Shown here: positions 32,671 to 45,558 of the stretch, one piece after another
Layout of the letters: each line of letters opens with the position of its first letter
Numbering within the stretch: the first letter of the stretch is position 1
Source: Penium margaritaceum
Lineage: Eukaryota; Streptophyta; Zygnematophyceae; Desmidiales; Peniaceae
NCBI GenBank assembly: GCA_023375785.1
Contig: SZWC01002410.1
Location: forward strand, 4,780-68,779
DNA length: 64,000 nt
Reading direction: 5' to 3'
Notes under the pieces: model-generated
What the model was told of the DNA's origin: nothing
Database searches by the model: none
What the model saw: the letters and a program-made list of their open reading frames with translations, nothing else
Position numbers and translations under genes: made by a program

Positions 32671-33862
32671 AGTCAGTACAGTATGTTGTGTTTCTTGAGT
32701 CATTTGATCAGGCCTCTAAGAACTAGCAGATGGCACAAGTGAAAAATGGTGTTCCACGGAGAGTGCCTCTGTAGGCTAACACAACCACGGACTCTAACAT
32801 TGAGTCTAAGACGTCTAAGGCCTTTGAGTCAAACTCGGAGGCCGGTGGCTCTTCCTCAAACAGCGGATCACTTGTAGCGCAGGAGCAATAGAAATAACTA
32901 AGCCTTAAAGCACCACCAGTAACACTCCGGCATACTACACGCCAGTAGAAACTTTCGCCCAAGTACGATGCTGAGAGTGCAGAATGGACCGGATTTAGCT
33001 GGTCATGTTTGAATCAGGGAGAGTCTGTGACCGTAACGGAGGCTATGAACATGCCAGATGCGGCGAAGTGGAAGGATGCAGTGGATAGCAAACTCACATC
33101 TATTGAAGAGAACGGAACAGGGATTCTGGTAGACAGGCCTCCTCACACGTACGTGGTGGGGTCAAAGTGGGTACTCCGGAAAACGTTCAAGCAGAATAAC
33201 ACTATCGACAAGTACAAGGCAAGAGTGGTGGCGAAGGGGTTTTCCCACATCTAAGCTAAGAGTACAACGAGACTTTCACGCCAATTGTCACCATCAAATC
33301 CATGTTGGGCATCCCTGTTGTAAAAGATCTGGAAGTCCACCAGATAGATGGCAAGACAGCTTTCCTCTACGAGAAACTATACAAAGAAATGCTCATCGAA
33401 GTCCTTGAGGGAGTCAAAGTTCTAGAGGCCAAGGTTTGCAAACTGGTCAAAGTACTCTACCGGCTGAAAAAAGACCAAGGATGTAATTCAAGGAGATGGA
33501 TGACATCATGGCACAATCACGCACTGCCACAATGATCCTAGTATCTTTGTGCGGGAGGATGAGCAAGGTTTGATGTTGGTTGTACTAAACATGAATGACC
33601 TGATCATCTGTTCATCATCGGTCGAGCTCTTGAACAAGCTGAAGACAAATCTAAGTAACAGGTTCAAGATGAAGGACATGGGTCCCTTCGAGTTCTACCT
33701 TGGGATAGCCGTCCACCGCAATCAAGCAGCAGGCACCATCGAGCTGAACCAGACCAAGTACAAGAACCTGATCCGCTAGGACTGGTGAGCTACATAGATA
33801 CCGACTAGGGAGGAAGAATCGATGACAGAAATTCCACTTCGGACTTCGTGTGCCTCTAGAAC

Positions 33863-34630
33863 GGTTGACCTAATATGTTCCTTATCCACGGCTGATATTT
33901 GGACAGGCACATGACGGACTAGGCATTCACCAATCCCTTGGAGTAGACCCCCTTAAGTCTGGTCCATATAGAGAAGGCATCCACTGCTCTTTTGAAGCAA
34001 GTCTTGTTGGTCTGATCTGGATAGTATAGCCAGCAAAAACTACCTAGGACAACTCCTTGAGGCTTAGACGTACAGAGTTAGTCTTTGGAGCGAGAGGTCA
34101 CTGGGTCAAAACCCAGCCCGATGACTAATTTATTTATGATCAAAAAGGGGACAGGAAGGTTCTAAGAGACATCTTAGAACATTCCAAGGTCCTTCCTGGT
34201 AGCTGGTGCTATTAGGCAATCACAGGGAGCGCCATGTAGGTAGGAGAGATGACACAATCCAGATTGTCCCCAAAGTGCCTCATCGAAGAAGCCACAGCGC
34301 GCCTAGGCTAGAGGCTGGCTTTAGGACTATAAGCATCTGTTAGTTGCCTATCATTGAGTACTGTTCTTATCTTTGAGACTCCTAAGAGAATTGTCCACCA
34401 GAGTGGGACACTAAAGAAGAATTGGTTGGTCTAGGCCCGCGGAGTTCGCTCCTTGCAGAAAAGTGAGTAGGTGCTAGGGACACAGTGCAAGGAAGTGATT
34501 CCTATGAACAACTCAGTGTGGAACCTTCTCACAGGGTGATATGATCTCTTTGTTATAATACCAAGAGCAGTCGGCAGGAACCATTGTTTTGGAACTCTTT
34601 TTCTATACCGTTGCCTCAGGCAGGTTGATA
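33863..34630 (+). repeat. Family B LTR inside B7 RNase H (768 bp)
   Basis: Full-length B LTR with a tRNA-like module at about 34050-34130. RNase H sequence lies on both sides but the flanking five bases do not match. Confidence 0.84.
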
Positions 34631-34964
34631 GAAAGTGCAACAAACGAGGCCTAGAGAAGTATGGATCGACAACAAGAGCACCATAAAACTGGCACAGGAT
34701 GATGTCATCTCCTGGCGGACCAAGCACATCCACATCAGGTACCACTACTCACGGGACCTGGTCGCAAAGGAGATCGTGGACCTGGAATACGTGGATACAA
34801 GCAAAATGCTTGTAGATTGCATGACAACGGTGCTAGAGAGTGAATTGCACTCTGCAAGTACTCGAGGTATCGGTATTGTCAACGTAGCGCTCGAAGACTG
34901 AGGCCAAGATTGCTGGAGAGAGGAGAGACCTCATAGCTAATGGACAGAGGTGCAAGGGAGAGTT

Positions 34965-35732
34965 TGTTGACCTGATATGCTACTTGTCCATGGCTGATGT
35001 TTGGACAGGCAGAGGACGGACTAGGCATGGACTGCTCCGTTGGAGTAAATCCCCTAAGTCTGGTCAAGATAGACAAGGCATGCATTGCTCTTTTCGAGTA
35101 AATCCCATTGGTCTGATCTGGATAGTATAGCCAGCAAACACTACCTAGGACAACTCCTTGTGGCTTAGACGTTCCAGAGTTAGTGTCTAGAGTGAGAGGT
35201 GACTAGGTCAAATTTGACCCGGGTGACTAGTTTTCTTTATGACCAAAAGGGGGAGAACAAGGTTCTAACAGACATCCAGATATTCCAAGGTCCTTCCTGG
35301 TGGCTGGCGCCAGTTGGCGATCACAAGGAGCGCCATGTAGGCACAGGAGATGACGCAATCGAGATTTCTCCCAAAGATGCTCATCTAAGGAGCCACTACA
35401 AGCTCCGATTAGAGGCTTGCTGTATGACTATAAGAACCTGTTAGTTGCCTATCGTTGAGTAAAGTTCTTATCTCTGGGACTCCTCACAGAGTTGTCCACC
35501 AGAGGCAGATACTAAAGAAGCATTGGTTGGTCTAGGGTGCAAGAGTTTGCTCCACGCGCAAAAGTGCCCACGTGCCATGGACACGGAGCAAGGAAGTGAT
35601 TCCTATGAACTGAGCAGTGTGGAACCTTGGCTCTGAGAGTGATTTCATCTCTTGGCTGCAATACAAAGAGCAGTCGGCGGGAACCATTATTTTGGAACCC
35701 GTTTTGTATACCTTCCCCTCAAGCAGGTTGAC
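34965..35732 (+). repeat. 3' LTR of B7 (768 bp)
   Basis: It follows a purine tract (AAGGGAGAGTT) and starts TGTTGACC. The right edge lies in minus-strand RNase H of A6. A tRNA-like module is at about 35160-35230. Confidence 0.86.
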
Positions 35733-36746
35733 GAGTTCAGGCATGGTACTCAGAATTCTTTGTCGGTGCGATTGCGCTTTGGCTGTCGACGCGTGCAAGG
35801 ACTAGAACTACTGCACTCCCATTCATCTCTGCCATGAGAAGCTGAACCCAAACTGCTTCCTTGGTGCCAAAGCTGACAGAGACATATTCAACTTAAGTGC
35901 TTAAGGTATCCACAACCACCTGCCGCTTGCTGCACAAGCTGATGGCCCCACCGTTCATGATGAACACATGTCCAGAAATGGACTTGTAGTCCTTAGGGTT
36001 TGAAGCCCAATATGTGACTGTATAGCTGATGATATTCTTGTCATTGCTGTTGTAGGTGATGCCAATGTTGATGGTTCCTATAAGGTAGTGGAAGATCCGC
36101 TTCATTGCCTTCTGGTGCTCAGACCCGGGATTTGCCACATGCTTGCTCACAACGCTCATAGCTACTGCAAGGTCCGACCTGGTTGCCATCATCAGTTACA
36201 TGAGACTGCCGACGGCGCTTTCAACTTCTAGTGCTCAGCTGCATATGCTTCTCCATTGAAGCTCTCGAGTTAGTGCCAAGTCTCCAGCGGCGTGCGGATG
36301 GGATTGGCCTCTACTATGCCAAACCGCTATAAAACATCCTTGATGGAGCGGCTCTTCTAAAGCAAGAGAAAGAGCATGATTTGCGATAATGCGTGATCTG
36401 GATACCGAGGAAGTGTGATGCCTCCTAGGGATCGGACATATGGAACTGCTCCTACATGGCCTCTTTGAACTCCTTTAGTGTAGACATGCTGTTGGAAACG
36501 AAGAGCATGTCATCCACATAGACAATAATGATGAGCACCTCATGACCATGCTACGAGCGATAGACGCTCTAGTCATACTCATTGTGCTCAAACCCCATGC
36601 ACTGTAGTACCGGATTCAATTTTTTGGTCCAATTACGCGACACTTGCTTCACGACGTACAGCGACTTCTGCAGCTTGCAAACCATGTGCTCATGACCATC
36701 CATGACGAATTCCTCCGGCTACTCTATGTAGATTTCCTCCTCCAAG
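35733..36746 (-). mobile_element. A6, left piece: RNase H and RT, minus strand
   Basis: A6 is the outermost host of the right-hand nest. This piece reads as family A RNase H (GHVFIMNGGAISLCSKRQVV) and RT up to the EEIYME region. It stops exactly at A7, with CCAAG at 36742-36746 as the left target site, and A6 resumes at 43371. The 3' end of A6 was lost at the B7 edge (35732). It is broken. Confidence 0.86.
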
Positions 36747-37482
36747 TGTTGGATCTGAGGAGAGAGGGAGCATTGGAGCAGCAAGCATGTGTGATTGGAA
36801 GGGCATCACTTATGCTGAAGAATGGTTATTCAATCACTCAAAACGATGGAGTACATATAGAGCTATAGCTTGGGCAAGTTAGCCCTCTCACAAATCACAC
36901 CTCTTAGTCATGGAGGCTAAGGCTCACACCCTAGAGTCCATAATCTCACATTAGAGAGGAAATCAGCCTAAGAATCAGGCTGACCACTCACACACGACCT
37001 AGAGAGCTAGAAAATGCTCTCATGGCACACTCCTAGTGGTCACATAACCCACAATCTCATGGAGAATCGCCATGTATCCATGGCTAGCACACTAGGATCT
37101 CACCTCACCTAAAAAGTAAGAAGAGGTACCTTTTTCCTAGTCAGCACACTCTGACAAGGCAACCCAAGAATATAGGACCTTTTTGGATATTTCTCCAATC
37201 AGGTCTTGACCCTGGACCTCTTGCCTTATTCTTTTCCCAGGCTTAAACATGGAGCCATCGCCCATGGTCACCCGATTATGGGTGGTCGACGACCCCGAAA
37301 TCACGAAAATTCATATCTCCAAATCCGACCGTTGGATCCGCCTCAAACTTGAACCGTAGAGCTTTTGCTACCTGATCTTTCTAATGGTGAACTCGGATTG
37401 ACAATGGGAGCATGCATGTGGTAGTTTCCTGGAACTTTCTCCTCTGGACGTGTAACTGAGTCCGATGGCTCCTTTCCTAACA
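36747..37482 (-). repeat. 3' LTR of A7 (736 bp)
   Basis: Family A LTR in reverse. The U3 hairpin at 36963-36983 has a changed loop and intact stem. The purine tract lies at 37483-37497 (plus-strand TCTCCCACTTT). Confidence 0.92.
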
Positions 37483-37503
37483 ATCTCCCACTTTGCCGCA
37501 GTC

Positions 37504-40500
37504 AGAGTAGGCTGAGTCCCCATGCCTTCATGCGGAACTGCTCCTTCTCACAGGTCACTGGCTTGGTGCAGAAATCAGCGACCTGCTTGCAGGTTGGAGT
37601 AAACTCCTCATAGCACCCTCCTGCACCATGTGTCTGATGAAATGATATGCGATGTCAATGTGCTTGGTGCGTGCATGGTACCCAGGATTCTTGGCGAGTG
37701 CGATTGCGCTCTGGTTGTCGATGCGCAAAGGAACTGGAACTGCTGCACTCCCACTCATCTCTGCCATGAGACGCAGACGCCAAACTGCTTCCTTGTCTCC
37801 AAAACTGAGAGAGACGTATTCAGCCTCTTTGCTGGAGGTGGCCACGACCACATGCCGCATGCTGCACCAGCTGATGGCACCTCCATTCATGAGAAATACA
37901 TGTCCAGAGATGGACTTCCGGGTCTCTGGATTTGAAGCCCAATCTGCATCTGTGTAGCCGATGATGTTGTTGTCGTTGCCGTTGTAGGTGATGCCGACGT
38001 TGATGGTTCCAGCAAGGTAGCGGAAGATCCGCTTCACTGCCTTCTGGTGCTCCAATCTGGGGTTAGCTATGTGTAGGCTCACATCACTCACAGCCTGTGT
38101 GAGGTCCAGCCTGGTTGCCACCATCAGGTACATGAGACTGCCGACGGCGCTCTGGTATTTCTATCGCTCAGCTGCATCTGCTTCTCCACTCAAGCTCACG
38201 AGGTACTGCCGCGACTCCAGCGGCGTGCCGATGGGTTTGGCCTCTCCCATGCCAAACCGCTACAAGACATCCTTGATATAGCGGCTCTGCTACAGTGAAA
38301 GAGAGCGTGATTTACGGTCACGCTTGATCTGGATACCGAGGAAGTATTATGCGTCCCCGAGATCAGACATCTGGAAGCGCTCCTACATGGTCTCCTTGAA
38401 CTCCTGCAGTACAGACATGCTGTTGGAAAGGAGGAGCATGTCATCCACATAGACGATGAGGATGAGTATCTCATGACCATGCTGGCAGCGATAGACGCTA
38501 TAGTCACACTCACTGCGTTCAAACCCCATGCACTTCAACGCCGCATCCAACGTCTGGTTCCAAGCACGCGACGCTTGCTTGAGGCCGTACAGCGACTTCT
38601 GCAGATTGCAAACCAGGTGCTCCTGGCCATCCATGACGAACTCCTCCGGGTGATCCATGTAGATCTCCTCCTCCAAGTCACCATTCAAGAATGCCGTCTT
38701 GACATCTATGTGATGAACCTCGAAGTCCTCAGCTACTACATAAGAGAAGAGCGTGCGAACAAAGGTAAACTTTGCAACAGGGGTAAACGTTTCTGTATAG
38801 TCAATGCCCTCCTACTGCAAGTAGCCCTTGGCGACCAGCCTTGCCTTGTTCTTTTCCAAGTTACCATCAGCTCCCCGTTTCTTCTTGAAGACCCACTTGC
38901 ACTTGATCATCTTACGTCTAGGCGAACGCTCAGTCAGCTCGCACATGCCGTTGTCCAATTTTGACTGTATCTCCTGCTACACGGCTTGCGCCCAATCTGC
39001 TGCATCCGGAGCAGCCATGACCTCCTTGTATGACGTTGGCTTATCTTAATCTGCTGCAACTGCTACGTTCATGTGCTCTGGTTTCTGCAGCATCCACAAA
39101 TGGCCGTGCTCACCAGGCTTGTAACGCACCCTAGGAGGGTACCTGCGACCTGGTGCTGGAGCGTTAGCGGGCGGCTGGCGCGGTCCTGCTGGCACAACTG
39201 CTGCTGTTGCTGGTGCTACATCTCCCTCCTCTGCTTCTGTCGATGAGGCTATTGTATTTGTCGCATCACACATGGGAGAGTACAGTGATTCTCCCACTAT
39301 CATCGTAGAGGAAGGATCGGGAGAGACTAGGTCAGGAAGGATTTTTTCTCCCACTGTCTCGTCAGCTGCTGGTTCTGCTGCCTCTTCACAGACAATGTTG
39401 GTACCGATGACGTTACTCTCGTTGAAGACGACATCCCTAGAGATGATGACGTGGCCTGTATTCCTCTTGTAGAGGTGATAGGCCTTGCTTGCCACGTCGT
39501 AGCCAATCATCAGCATCTGCGTATTCTTTGCGTCCCATTTATGCCGCTTATCCTTGGAAACGTACATGTGCGCCAGGGTGCAAAATGCTCGGAGATGACC
39601 GACGCTTGGTTTCTTGCCGAACCACGCCTCGTACAGCGTCATCTGCTCCAACGCCTTAGTTGGACTACGGTTCTTGATGTAGACCGTAGTGCTCACGGCT
39701 TCAGCCTAGAAGTCATGGGTTAGCCGAGGCGCGTGCAACATGGAGCGCGCCGACACCACAATAGTATGGATGGCGTGTTCTGCTACATTGTTCAGCTACG
39801 GCGAGTACGGCGCAGTAAGCTACGCCTTGATGCAAGCTGCTGCGAGGTAGTCCTGGAACTCCTTGCTTAGGTACTCTCCACCGCGATCGTTACACAACGC
39901 CTTGATCTTCTTGCCAGTATGGTTCTCCACCATGGCCTTGAACTCCTTGAACCTGTCAACGTACTGATCCTTGGAAGGAAGTACATCGTAGTGTAACGGC
40001 TGAAATCATCACTGAAGGTCAGGAAATACCTAGAGCCTTTAAAGCTCTAGGTCAGCATCGGTCCGCACAAGTCCGTGCGGACCAGCTCCAACACCTCCTT
40101 CGCACGATGGCTTGCTCCAGAGAACGTCTCACGGTGCTGCTTGCCCTAAAAACAGCGAATGCATAACTGCTGCTCAAAGTTACAGATAGTAGGCAACTCG
40201 CACACCATCTGCTTTGCTTGAAGCTGCTACAAGGCGCGCATGTCGATGTAGCCGTAGCGCGTATGCCAGATCTTGCCATCTGTCGCTTGCACCACTACTA
40301 CAAGACTCTGCTCAAGCAGGATCTTGGTCGCCCGCAGCAGGCGATACATGTCGCCCTCCTTCACCGACCTGGCCAATTCCTCTCCTGTATCCTTGTTGAG
40401 GAAATAGCTGTAGTCATTTTCAAAGACGACGCGTAGTCTTGTGTTTGTAAGAGAGGAGACTGAGAGGAGGTTCAATAGAACATCAAGTACATACAGCACG

Positions 40501-40800
40501 CCATGGAACACTCCCACTTCAATGCCACGTGGGGTCTCCAATCACATCTCCACAATCCCAGTCCCCTCAGCCTACACCACCCGATCATCATCCATAGCGA
40601 TAGGACAGGGAGGGATGGACAGCAGCTGTGTAAACCTCTCCTTATGATGAGTAAGGCTCTTGGTATACCCTGAGTCCTTGTACCTTGCGAGATCCGCCTT
40701 CTCCACCTGCGACAAGTCAGACTTCACCATGAAGGGACGATCGCATACCTCTTTGGCCACATTCATATTGCCAAAGTGGCGCACACCAACATGGTTTTAC
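37504..40800 (-). pseudogene. pol: pol fossil of A7
   Basis: From right to left: protease (ARYKDSGYTKSLTHHKERF, about 40640-40720), integrase region (40000-40541), its C-terminal part and hinge (39046-39696, IYDV-type text SPTKALEQMTLYEAWFG), RT (38196-39000, VYVDDMLLLS) and RNase H (37555-38133, ATSSKEAEYVSLSFGDKEA). It is broken. Confidence 0.87.
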
Positions 40801-41738
40801 TGCTGCTGCTGCTGTTGCTGCTGACGCTGCTGTGACTGCTGCTGCTGCTACTGCTTTTGCTGCTGCTGCTACGATGACTGCAGCTTATGCTGCTCCTTCT
40901 GGTCCCTCTTGAGCTTGAAACACTCCTTTTTGTAGTGTCCCTGTTTCTGACAGAAGTGGCATTTGCCTTTCTTTCTGCCTTTTTGTTGCCCAGACTGCTG
41001 TTGTTGCTGCTGGTTGCGTGAGCTTGTGGCCACAAAAGTTACTTCACTGCTGTCGCCGCCATTGCGCTTTGCCACATTGCGACGCAATTCCACTTGCACC
41101 AGGTGTGTGCATGAAGTCAAGGTCGAGAGTTGGCTGGCACTCTAGCGTCTCTCGCACCGTGTTGTAGCTGGTTGGGATTCCTCTCAGTAAGAGGAGGATG
41201 AAGTGCGTCTCTTCCACAGGGTTTCCGGCCGCTCTCACCTGCTTTGCCAGCTCCTTTGTCCTGTCCAGATATGCCTCGATCCCTTCACCTCCCTGCATTT
41301 TCAGCGCCATCATCTTTTCCTCCAAAAGCATGAGGAATGCAGGATCCTTGCTCTCATACTTCTTGCACAACGTGTCCTATTCCTCCTTTGCAGTAGCCTT
41401 GTCACTCACATACTAAAGATGCGGATTGGAGATGGTGTTGACAAGCAACCTGTAGGCCTACCTGTCCTTTTTCTTCCACTCCTTATACACTGCTTGTACA
41501 GTTGCAGAAGAACCTGCATCAGCTGCACTCTTTTGCAAAGTCTTGCCCACCACCACCTGCGCTATGCTGATGCCTTTTGCCTATGGAACTGGAGCCGGCT
41601 CGTCGCCGCTCACCACCTCCCACAAGCCCCTCTCCTCCCAAAGGAGGCGGTAGAGATCTTCCAAAAGGTGAAGTTGGCGCGTCCCTCCAGCCTCTCCAAA
41701 GGCTTGGCTGCTGTCAAAATGCCAGCTGCTGCTATTTT
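40801..41738 (-). pseudogene. gag: gag fossil of A7 with CAG-rich linker
   Basis: The CTG-rich plus strand at 40801-40880 is the CAG-rich linker. The knuckle CHFCQKQGHYKKEC lies at about 40910-40960, and the gag body (LMLLEEKMMALKMQGGEGIE) at 41044-41370. The N-terminal part reaches about 41738. It is broken. Confidence 0.83.
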
Positions 41739-42367
41739 GAGCCTTGGTGATGCTCAGCGTTGTCCTTGGATGGCGGCACTACCCCTGCTTCTCCTGCTAC
41801 TTCTGCCAGAAATCTGTCTGACAGAAAATGGACTTTAGATGCCAACAGACTAGGAATTTTGATAAACGAAGCCCACCAGTGCAAATTTCAGCTTTCAAAC
41901 TTTCAGGTCAATCCATAAAACAGGGTCATTAACAACGGATTTTAAAAGATATGGCCTCTTAAAAACAGGGTATGCTTTTCCTCATACTCCAACTCAGACC
42001 AGCCAGCTTGTAAATGGCGTTTCTCCCAAACGAATCAATAGAATGCAAATATTTTTGCACCAATTTAAAACTAAGGAAAAATACTACAATTCGCATGTGC
42101 CATGTTTTAAATTTGACAAAGAAACAAGAGAGTTATGGTCATCACAAGGCGACAGTCTTACTCATAAAGAAGAGTGTAGCCCTCGCCGACCTTGTTTTGA
42201 AAAAAACTCTCAATCCGATCGTTGGATCTTGGCCATCTTCGGCTCGTTGGAAGGCTTGTCTCTTGAACTTGAAGATCCAGTGGATGATTGTCAAATCTAG
42301 TGACGGTTTCTCCCCAATCCGTCACCCTCAAAGTGACGACCTGTGCTGGCTGAAAGTGGCAGAACTT

Positions 42368-42380
42368 GGCTCTGATACCA
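42368..42380 (-). promoter_or_regulatory. tRNA-Met 3'-end primer site of A7
   Basis: TGGTATCAGAGCC on the minus strand, two bases inside the 5' LTR. It is complementary to the 3' end of plant initiator tRNA-Met (GGCTCTGATACCA). Confidence 0.88.
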
Positions 42381-42382
42381 CA

Positions 42383-43365
42383 TGTTGGATCTTGAGGAGA
42401 GAGGGAGCCTTGGAGCAGCGAGCATGTGTGATTGGAAGGACATCACTTGTGCTGAAGAATGGTTGTTCAATCACTCAAAATGATAGACTACATATAGAGC
42501 TAGAGCTTGGGCAAGTCAGCCCTCTCACAAGCCACACCACTTAGCCATGGAGGCTAAGGCTCACACTCTCGAGTCCATAATCTCACACAAGGGAGGAAAT
42601 CAGCCTAACAATCAGGCTGACCACACACACGACCTAGAGAGCTAGAAAATGCTCTCATGGCACACTCCTACTGGTCACATAACTCACAATCTCATGGAGA
42701 ATCGCCATGTGTGCATGGCTAGCAAACAAGGATCTCACCTCACCTAAAAAGTAAGGAGAGGTACGTTTTTCCTAGTCAGCACACTCTGACAAGGCAACCC
42801 AAGAATCTAGGACCTTTTTGGATATTTCTCCCATCAGGTCTTGACCCTGGATCTCTTGCCTTTTTCTTTTCTCAGGCTAAGGCATGGAGCCATCGCCCAT
42901 GGTCATCCGGATATCGGCAGTCTATGACCCCAGAACAACGAAAATTCATATCTCCGAATCCGACCGTTGGATCCGCCTCAAACTTGGACCNCTAAAAAGT
43001 AAGGAGAGGTACGTTTTTCCTAGTCAGCACACTCTGACAAGGCAACCCAAGAATCTAGGACCTTTTTGGATATTTCTCCCATCAGGTCTTGACCCTGGAT
43101 CTCTTGCCTTTTTCTTTTCTCAGGCTAAGGCATGGAGCCATCGCCCATGGTCATCCGGATATCGGCAGTCTATGACCCCAGAACAACGAAAATTCATATC
43201 TCCGAATCCGACCGTTGGATCCGCCTCAAACTTGGACCGTAGACATTTTGCTACCTGATCTTTCCAATGGTGAAGTGAGATAGACAATCGGAGCAGGCAT
43301 CTGGTATTTTCCTGGAACTTGCTCCTGTGGACCTGAAACTGAGCAGGATGGCTCCTTTCCCAGTA
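42383..43365 (-). repeat. 5' LTR of A7, with assembly overlap
   Basis: Family A LTR; 248 bp of its apparent length is an overlap artefact. The hairpin is at 42600-42620 with a changed loop and intact stem. Confidence 0.9.
42744..43238. other. Unmerged contig overlap around N at 42991
   Basis: Bases 42744-42990 recur as 42992-43238 within the A7 5' LTR. Confidence 0.88.
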
Positions 43366-43370
43366 CGAAG

Positions 43371-45067
43371 TCACCGTTCAAGAATGCCATCTTGACATCG
43401 ATGTCGTGAATCTTGAAGTCCTGTGCTACTGCATAAGAAACAAGCTTGCGTAAAGAGGCAAACTTTGCAACATGAGCAAAGGTTTCCATGTAGTCCATGC
43501 TTTCCTGCTGCAAGTAGCCCTTGGCAACCAGCCTCACCTTGTACTTCTCGAGGTTTCCATCTGTGTCCCTCTTCTTCCTGAATACTCAGTTGCACTTGAT
43601 AACTTTGCATGTTCGTGTAGCTCAATCAGCTCCCACGTACCGGTATCAAGCTACAACTGTATCTCCTGCTGCATAGCTTACACAAAATCTACTCCATTGA
43701 GTGCAGCCATGGCCTCCTTGTATGATGTCGACTCATGAGAGTCTACTACAACTGTGACCTTCAGGTGGTCTGTTTTTTTAGCATCAAGAAATGACCCTGC
43801 TCACCAGGCTTATAATGCACCCTGAGAGGGTACCTTGGACTTGGTAGTAGACCGTGAGCAAGCAGCTGGCGCAGTGCTGTTGGTACCACTGCTCCTACTG
43901 GTGAGGTTGCTATATCTGCTACATCAGACATGGGAGAGAAGAGTAGTTCTCCTATTGTAACAATAAAGGAAGATTTAGGAGAGATAGGGTTAGGGAGAAT
44001 ATCTGCCTCTACTCCTTCATCAGCTGCTAGTTCTGCTAGCTCTTCAAAGATGATCTTCGTACCAATGATGTTACTTTCGTTGATAAGACATCCTTGGAGA
44101 TGATGACATAGCCAGTATCCCTCTCGTAGAGACAATACGCCTTGCTTGTCACATTATAGCCGATCATCAGCATCTGTGCACTCTTAGTGTCCCATTTCTG
44201 ATGCTTCTCCTTGAGCACGTGCATGTGCGCAAAGCTACCAAGCGCGCAAAGATGACCCACGTTTGACATTCCAAACCACACCTCGTACGGCGTCATGTGC
44301 TTCAGGGCCTTGGTTGGACTACGGTTCTTGGTGTACACCATACTGCTCATTGCTTTGGCCCAAAAGTCATAGGTGAGCCGAGTCGCGTGCAACATGGAGT
44401 GCACCGTCTCATCCATGGTGCAGTTAAAGCGTTCTCCTATGCCGTTCTGCTACAAGGAGTATGGTACGGATCGTACCATGGTGGGTAAGTCATGCACCAT
44501 CCGCTTTGTTTGAACTTGCTTCAAGACGCGAATGCGGTTGTCGCCGTAGCGCATGCCAGATTTTGCCAACTGTGACCTGCAGCACTATTGCAAGACTCTG
44601 CTCGTGGGGGATCTTGGTGGCCCCCAACAGGCGGTACATGTCGCCTTTCTTTATCAATCTGGACAATTCCTCTCCTGTTTCCTTGTCGAGGACGTAGTCA
44701 TAGTTGTCATCAAAGACAACTCGCAGTCTTGTGTTGGTTAGGGAGGTGACTGAGAGAAGGTTGAACGCAGCATCGGCTACATACAGCATGGAACACTCCC
44801 ACTTCAATACCATGCGGGATTTCCAACCACATATCCACAATCCCAATCCCCTCACCATACACCAACCGATCATCACCCAAAGCAATCTGTCGGAGGGGAA
44901 TGGAGAGCAGCTGCATAAACCTTTCCTTGTAATACATCAGCCTCTAAGTACACCTTGAGTCCTTTAACCATGCCAGAATCGCCTTCTCCGTCTGCAACAT
45001 GTCAGACTTCGTCATGAAGAGGCAGTCGTGCACCTCCATGGCCACGTTTATGTTGCCAAAATGGCAC
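43371..45067 (-). mobile_element. A6, middle piece: RT start to protease, minus strand
   Basis: It continues A6 from the A7 insertion. From left to right on the plus strand: RT N-terminal part (43371-43625), hinge (43761-44090), integrase (44036-44500), the protease-integrase link (44490-44885), and protease ending near 45060 (CHFGN-type text). It stops at B8, whose target duplication ATGCT is at 45068-45072. It is broken and visibly more decayed than A7 or A9, as expected for the oldest layer. Confidence 0.85.
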
Positions 45068-45072
45068 ATGCT

Positions 45073-45558
45073 TGTCAACCTGGCTGAGGCAACGGTCTAG
45101 AACAGATTCCAACACAATGGATCATGCCGACCGCTCTTGGTATTGCGAATAAGAGATGATATCACCCTCAGAGCCAAGGTTCCACACTGAGCAGTTCATA
45201 GGAATCACTTCCTTGCACTCTATCGTTAGAACCTTGTCACTTTCACGCGAGGAGCGAACTCCTGGGTCTTAGACCAACCAATGCGTCTGTAGTGTCCGCC
45301 TTTGGTGGAAAATTCTGTTAGGAGTCTCAAAGTTAAGAGTTGTAATCAATGATTGGCAACTAACACGTTCTTATAGTCCTAGAGCCAGCCTCTAGCCTAG
45401 GCACGCAATGGCTCCTTGGATGAGCCACTTTTGGAGCAATCTAGATTGCGTCATCCCCCCTGCCTGCATGGCGCTCCATATGACCGCCAAGTGGTACCAG
45501 CCACGAGGAAGGACCTTGGAATGTTCTAAGATATTTCTTAGGAACTTCCTATCTCCCT
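45073..45558 (-). repeat. B8 3' LTR, left part
   Basis: Family B LTR starting TGTCAACC in A6, preceded by target duplication ATGCT (45068-45072). It is interrupted at 45558 by A8 (target TCCCT, 45554-45558) and continues at 58934. The two parts total about 764 bp, a normal B LTR. Confidence 0.92.

Larger units (their letters stand above)
32671..35732 (+). mobile_element. B7: family B pol pieces with two LTRs, plus strand
   Basis: Bases 32730-33000 resemble the hinge and 33009-33779 the RT (SKWVLRKTFKQNNTIDKYKA, FYLGIAVHRNQAAGTIELNQ). A scrap of RNase H follows, then an LTR (33863-34630), more RNase H (34640-34901), a purine tract (34951-34963) and a second LTR (34965-35732). The first LTR lacks a clear target duplication, so it may reflect recombination rather than plain insertion. 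The piece begins next to the oppositely oriented B6, marking an inversion join. It is heavily broken. Confidence 0.8.
36747..43365 (-). mobile_element. A7: complete-length family A element, minus strand
   Basis: Both LTRs are present: 36747-37482 (3') and 42383-43365 (5', lengthened by the N-overlap at 42991; otherwise about 735 bp). Between them are primer site (42368-42380), leader, gag and pol. The target duplication is CCAAG (36742-36746) versus CGAAG (43366-43370), four of five bases matching, and A6 RT reads through on both sides. It is broken, with roughly ten breaks. Confidence 0.93.
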
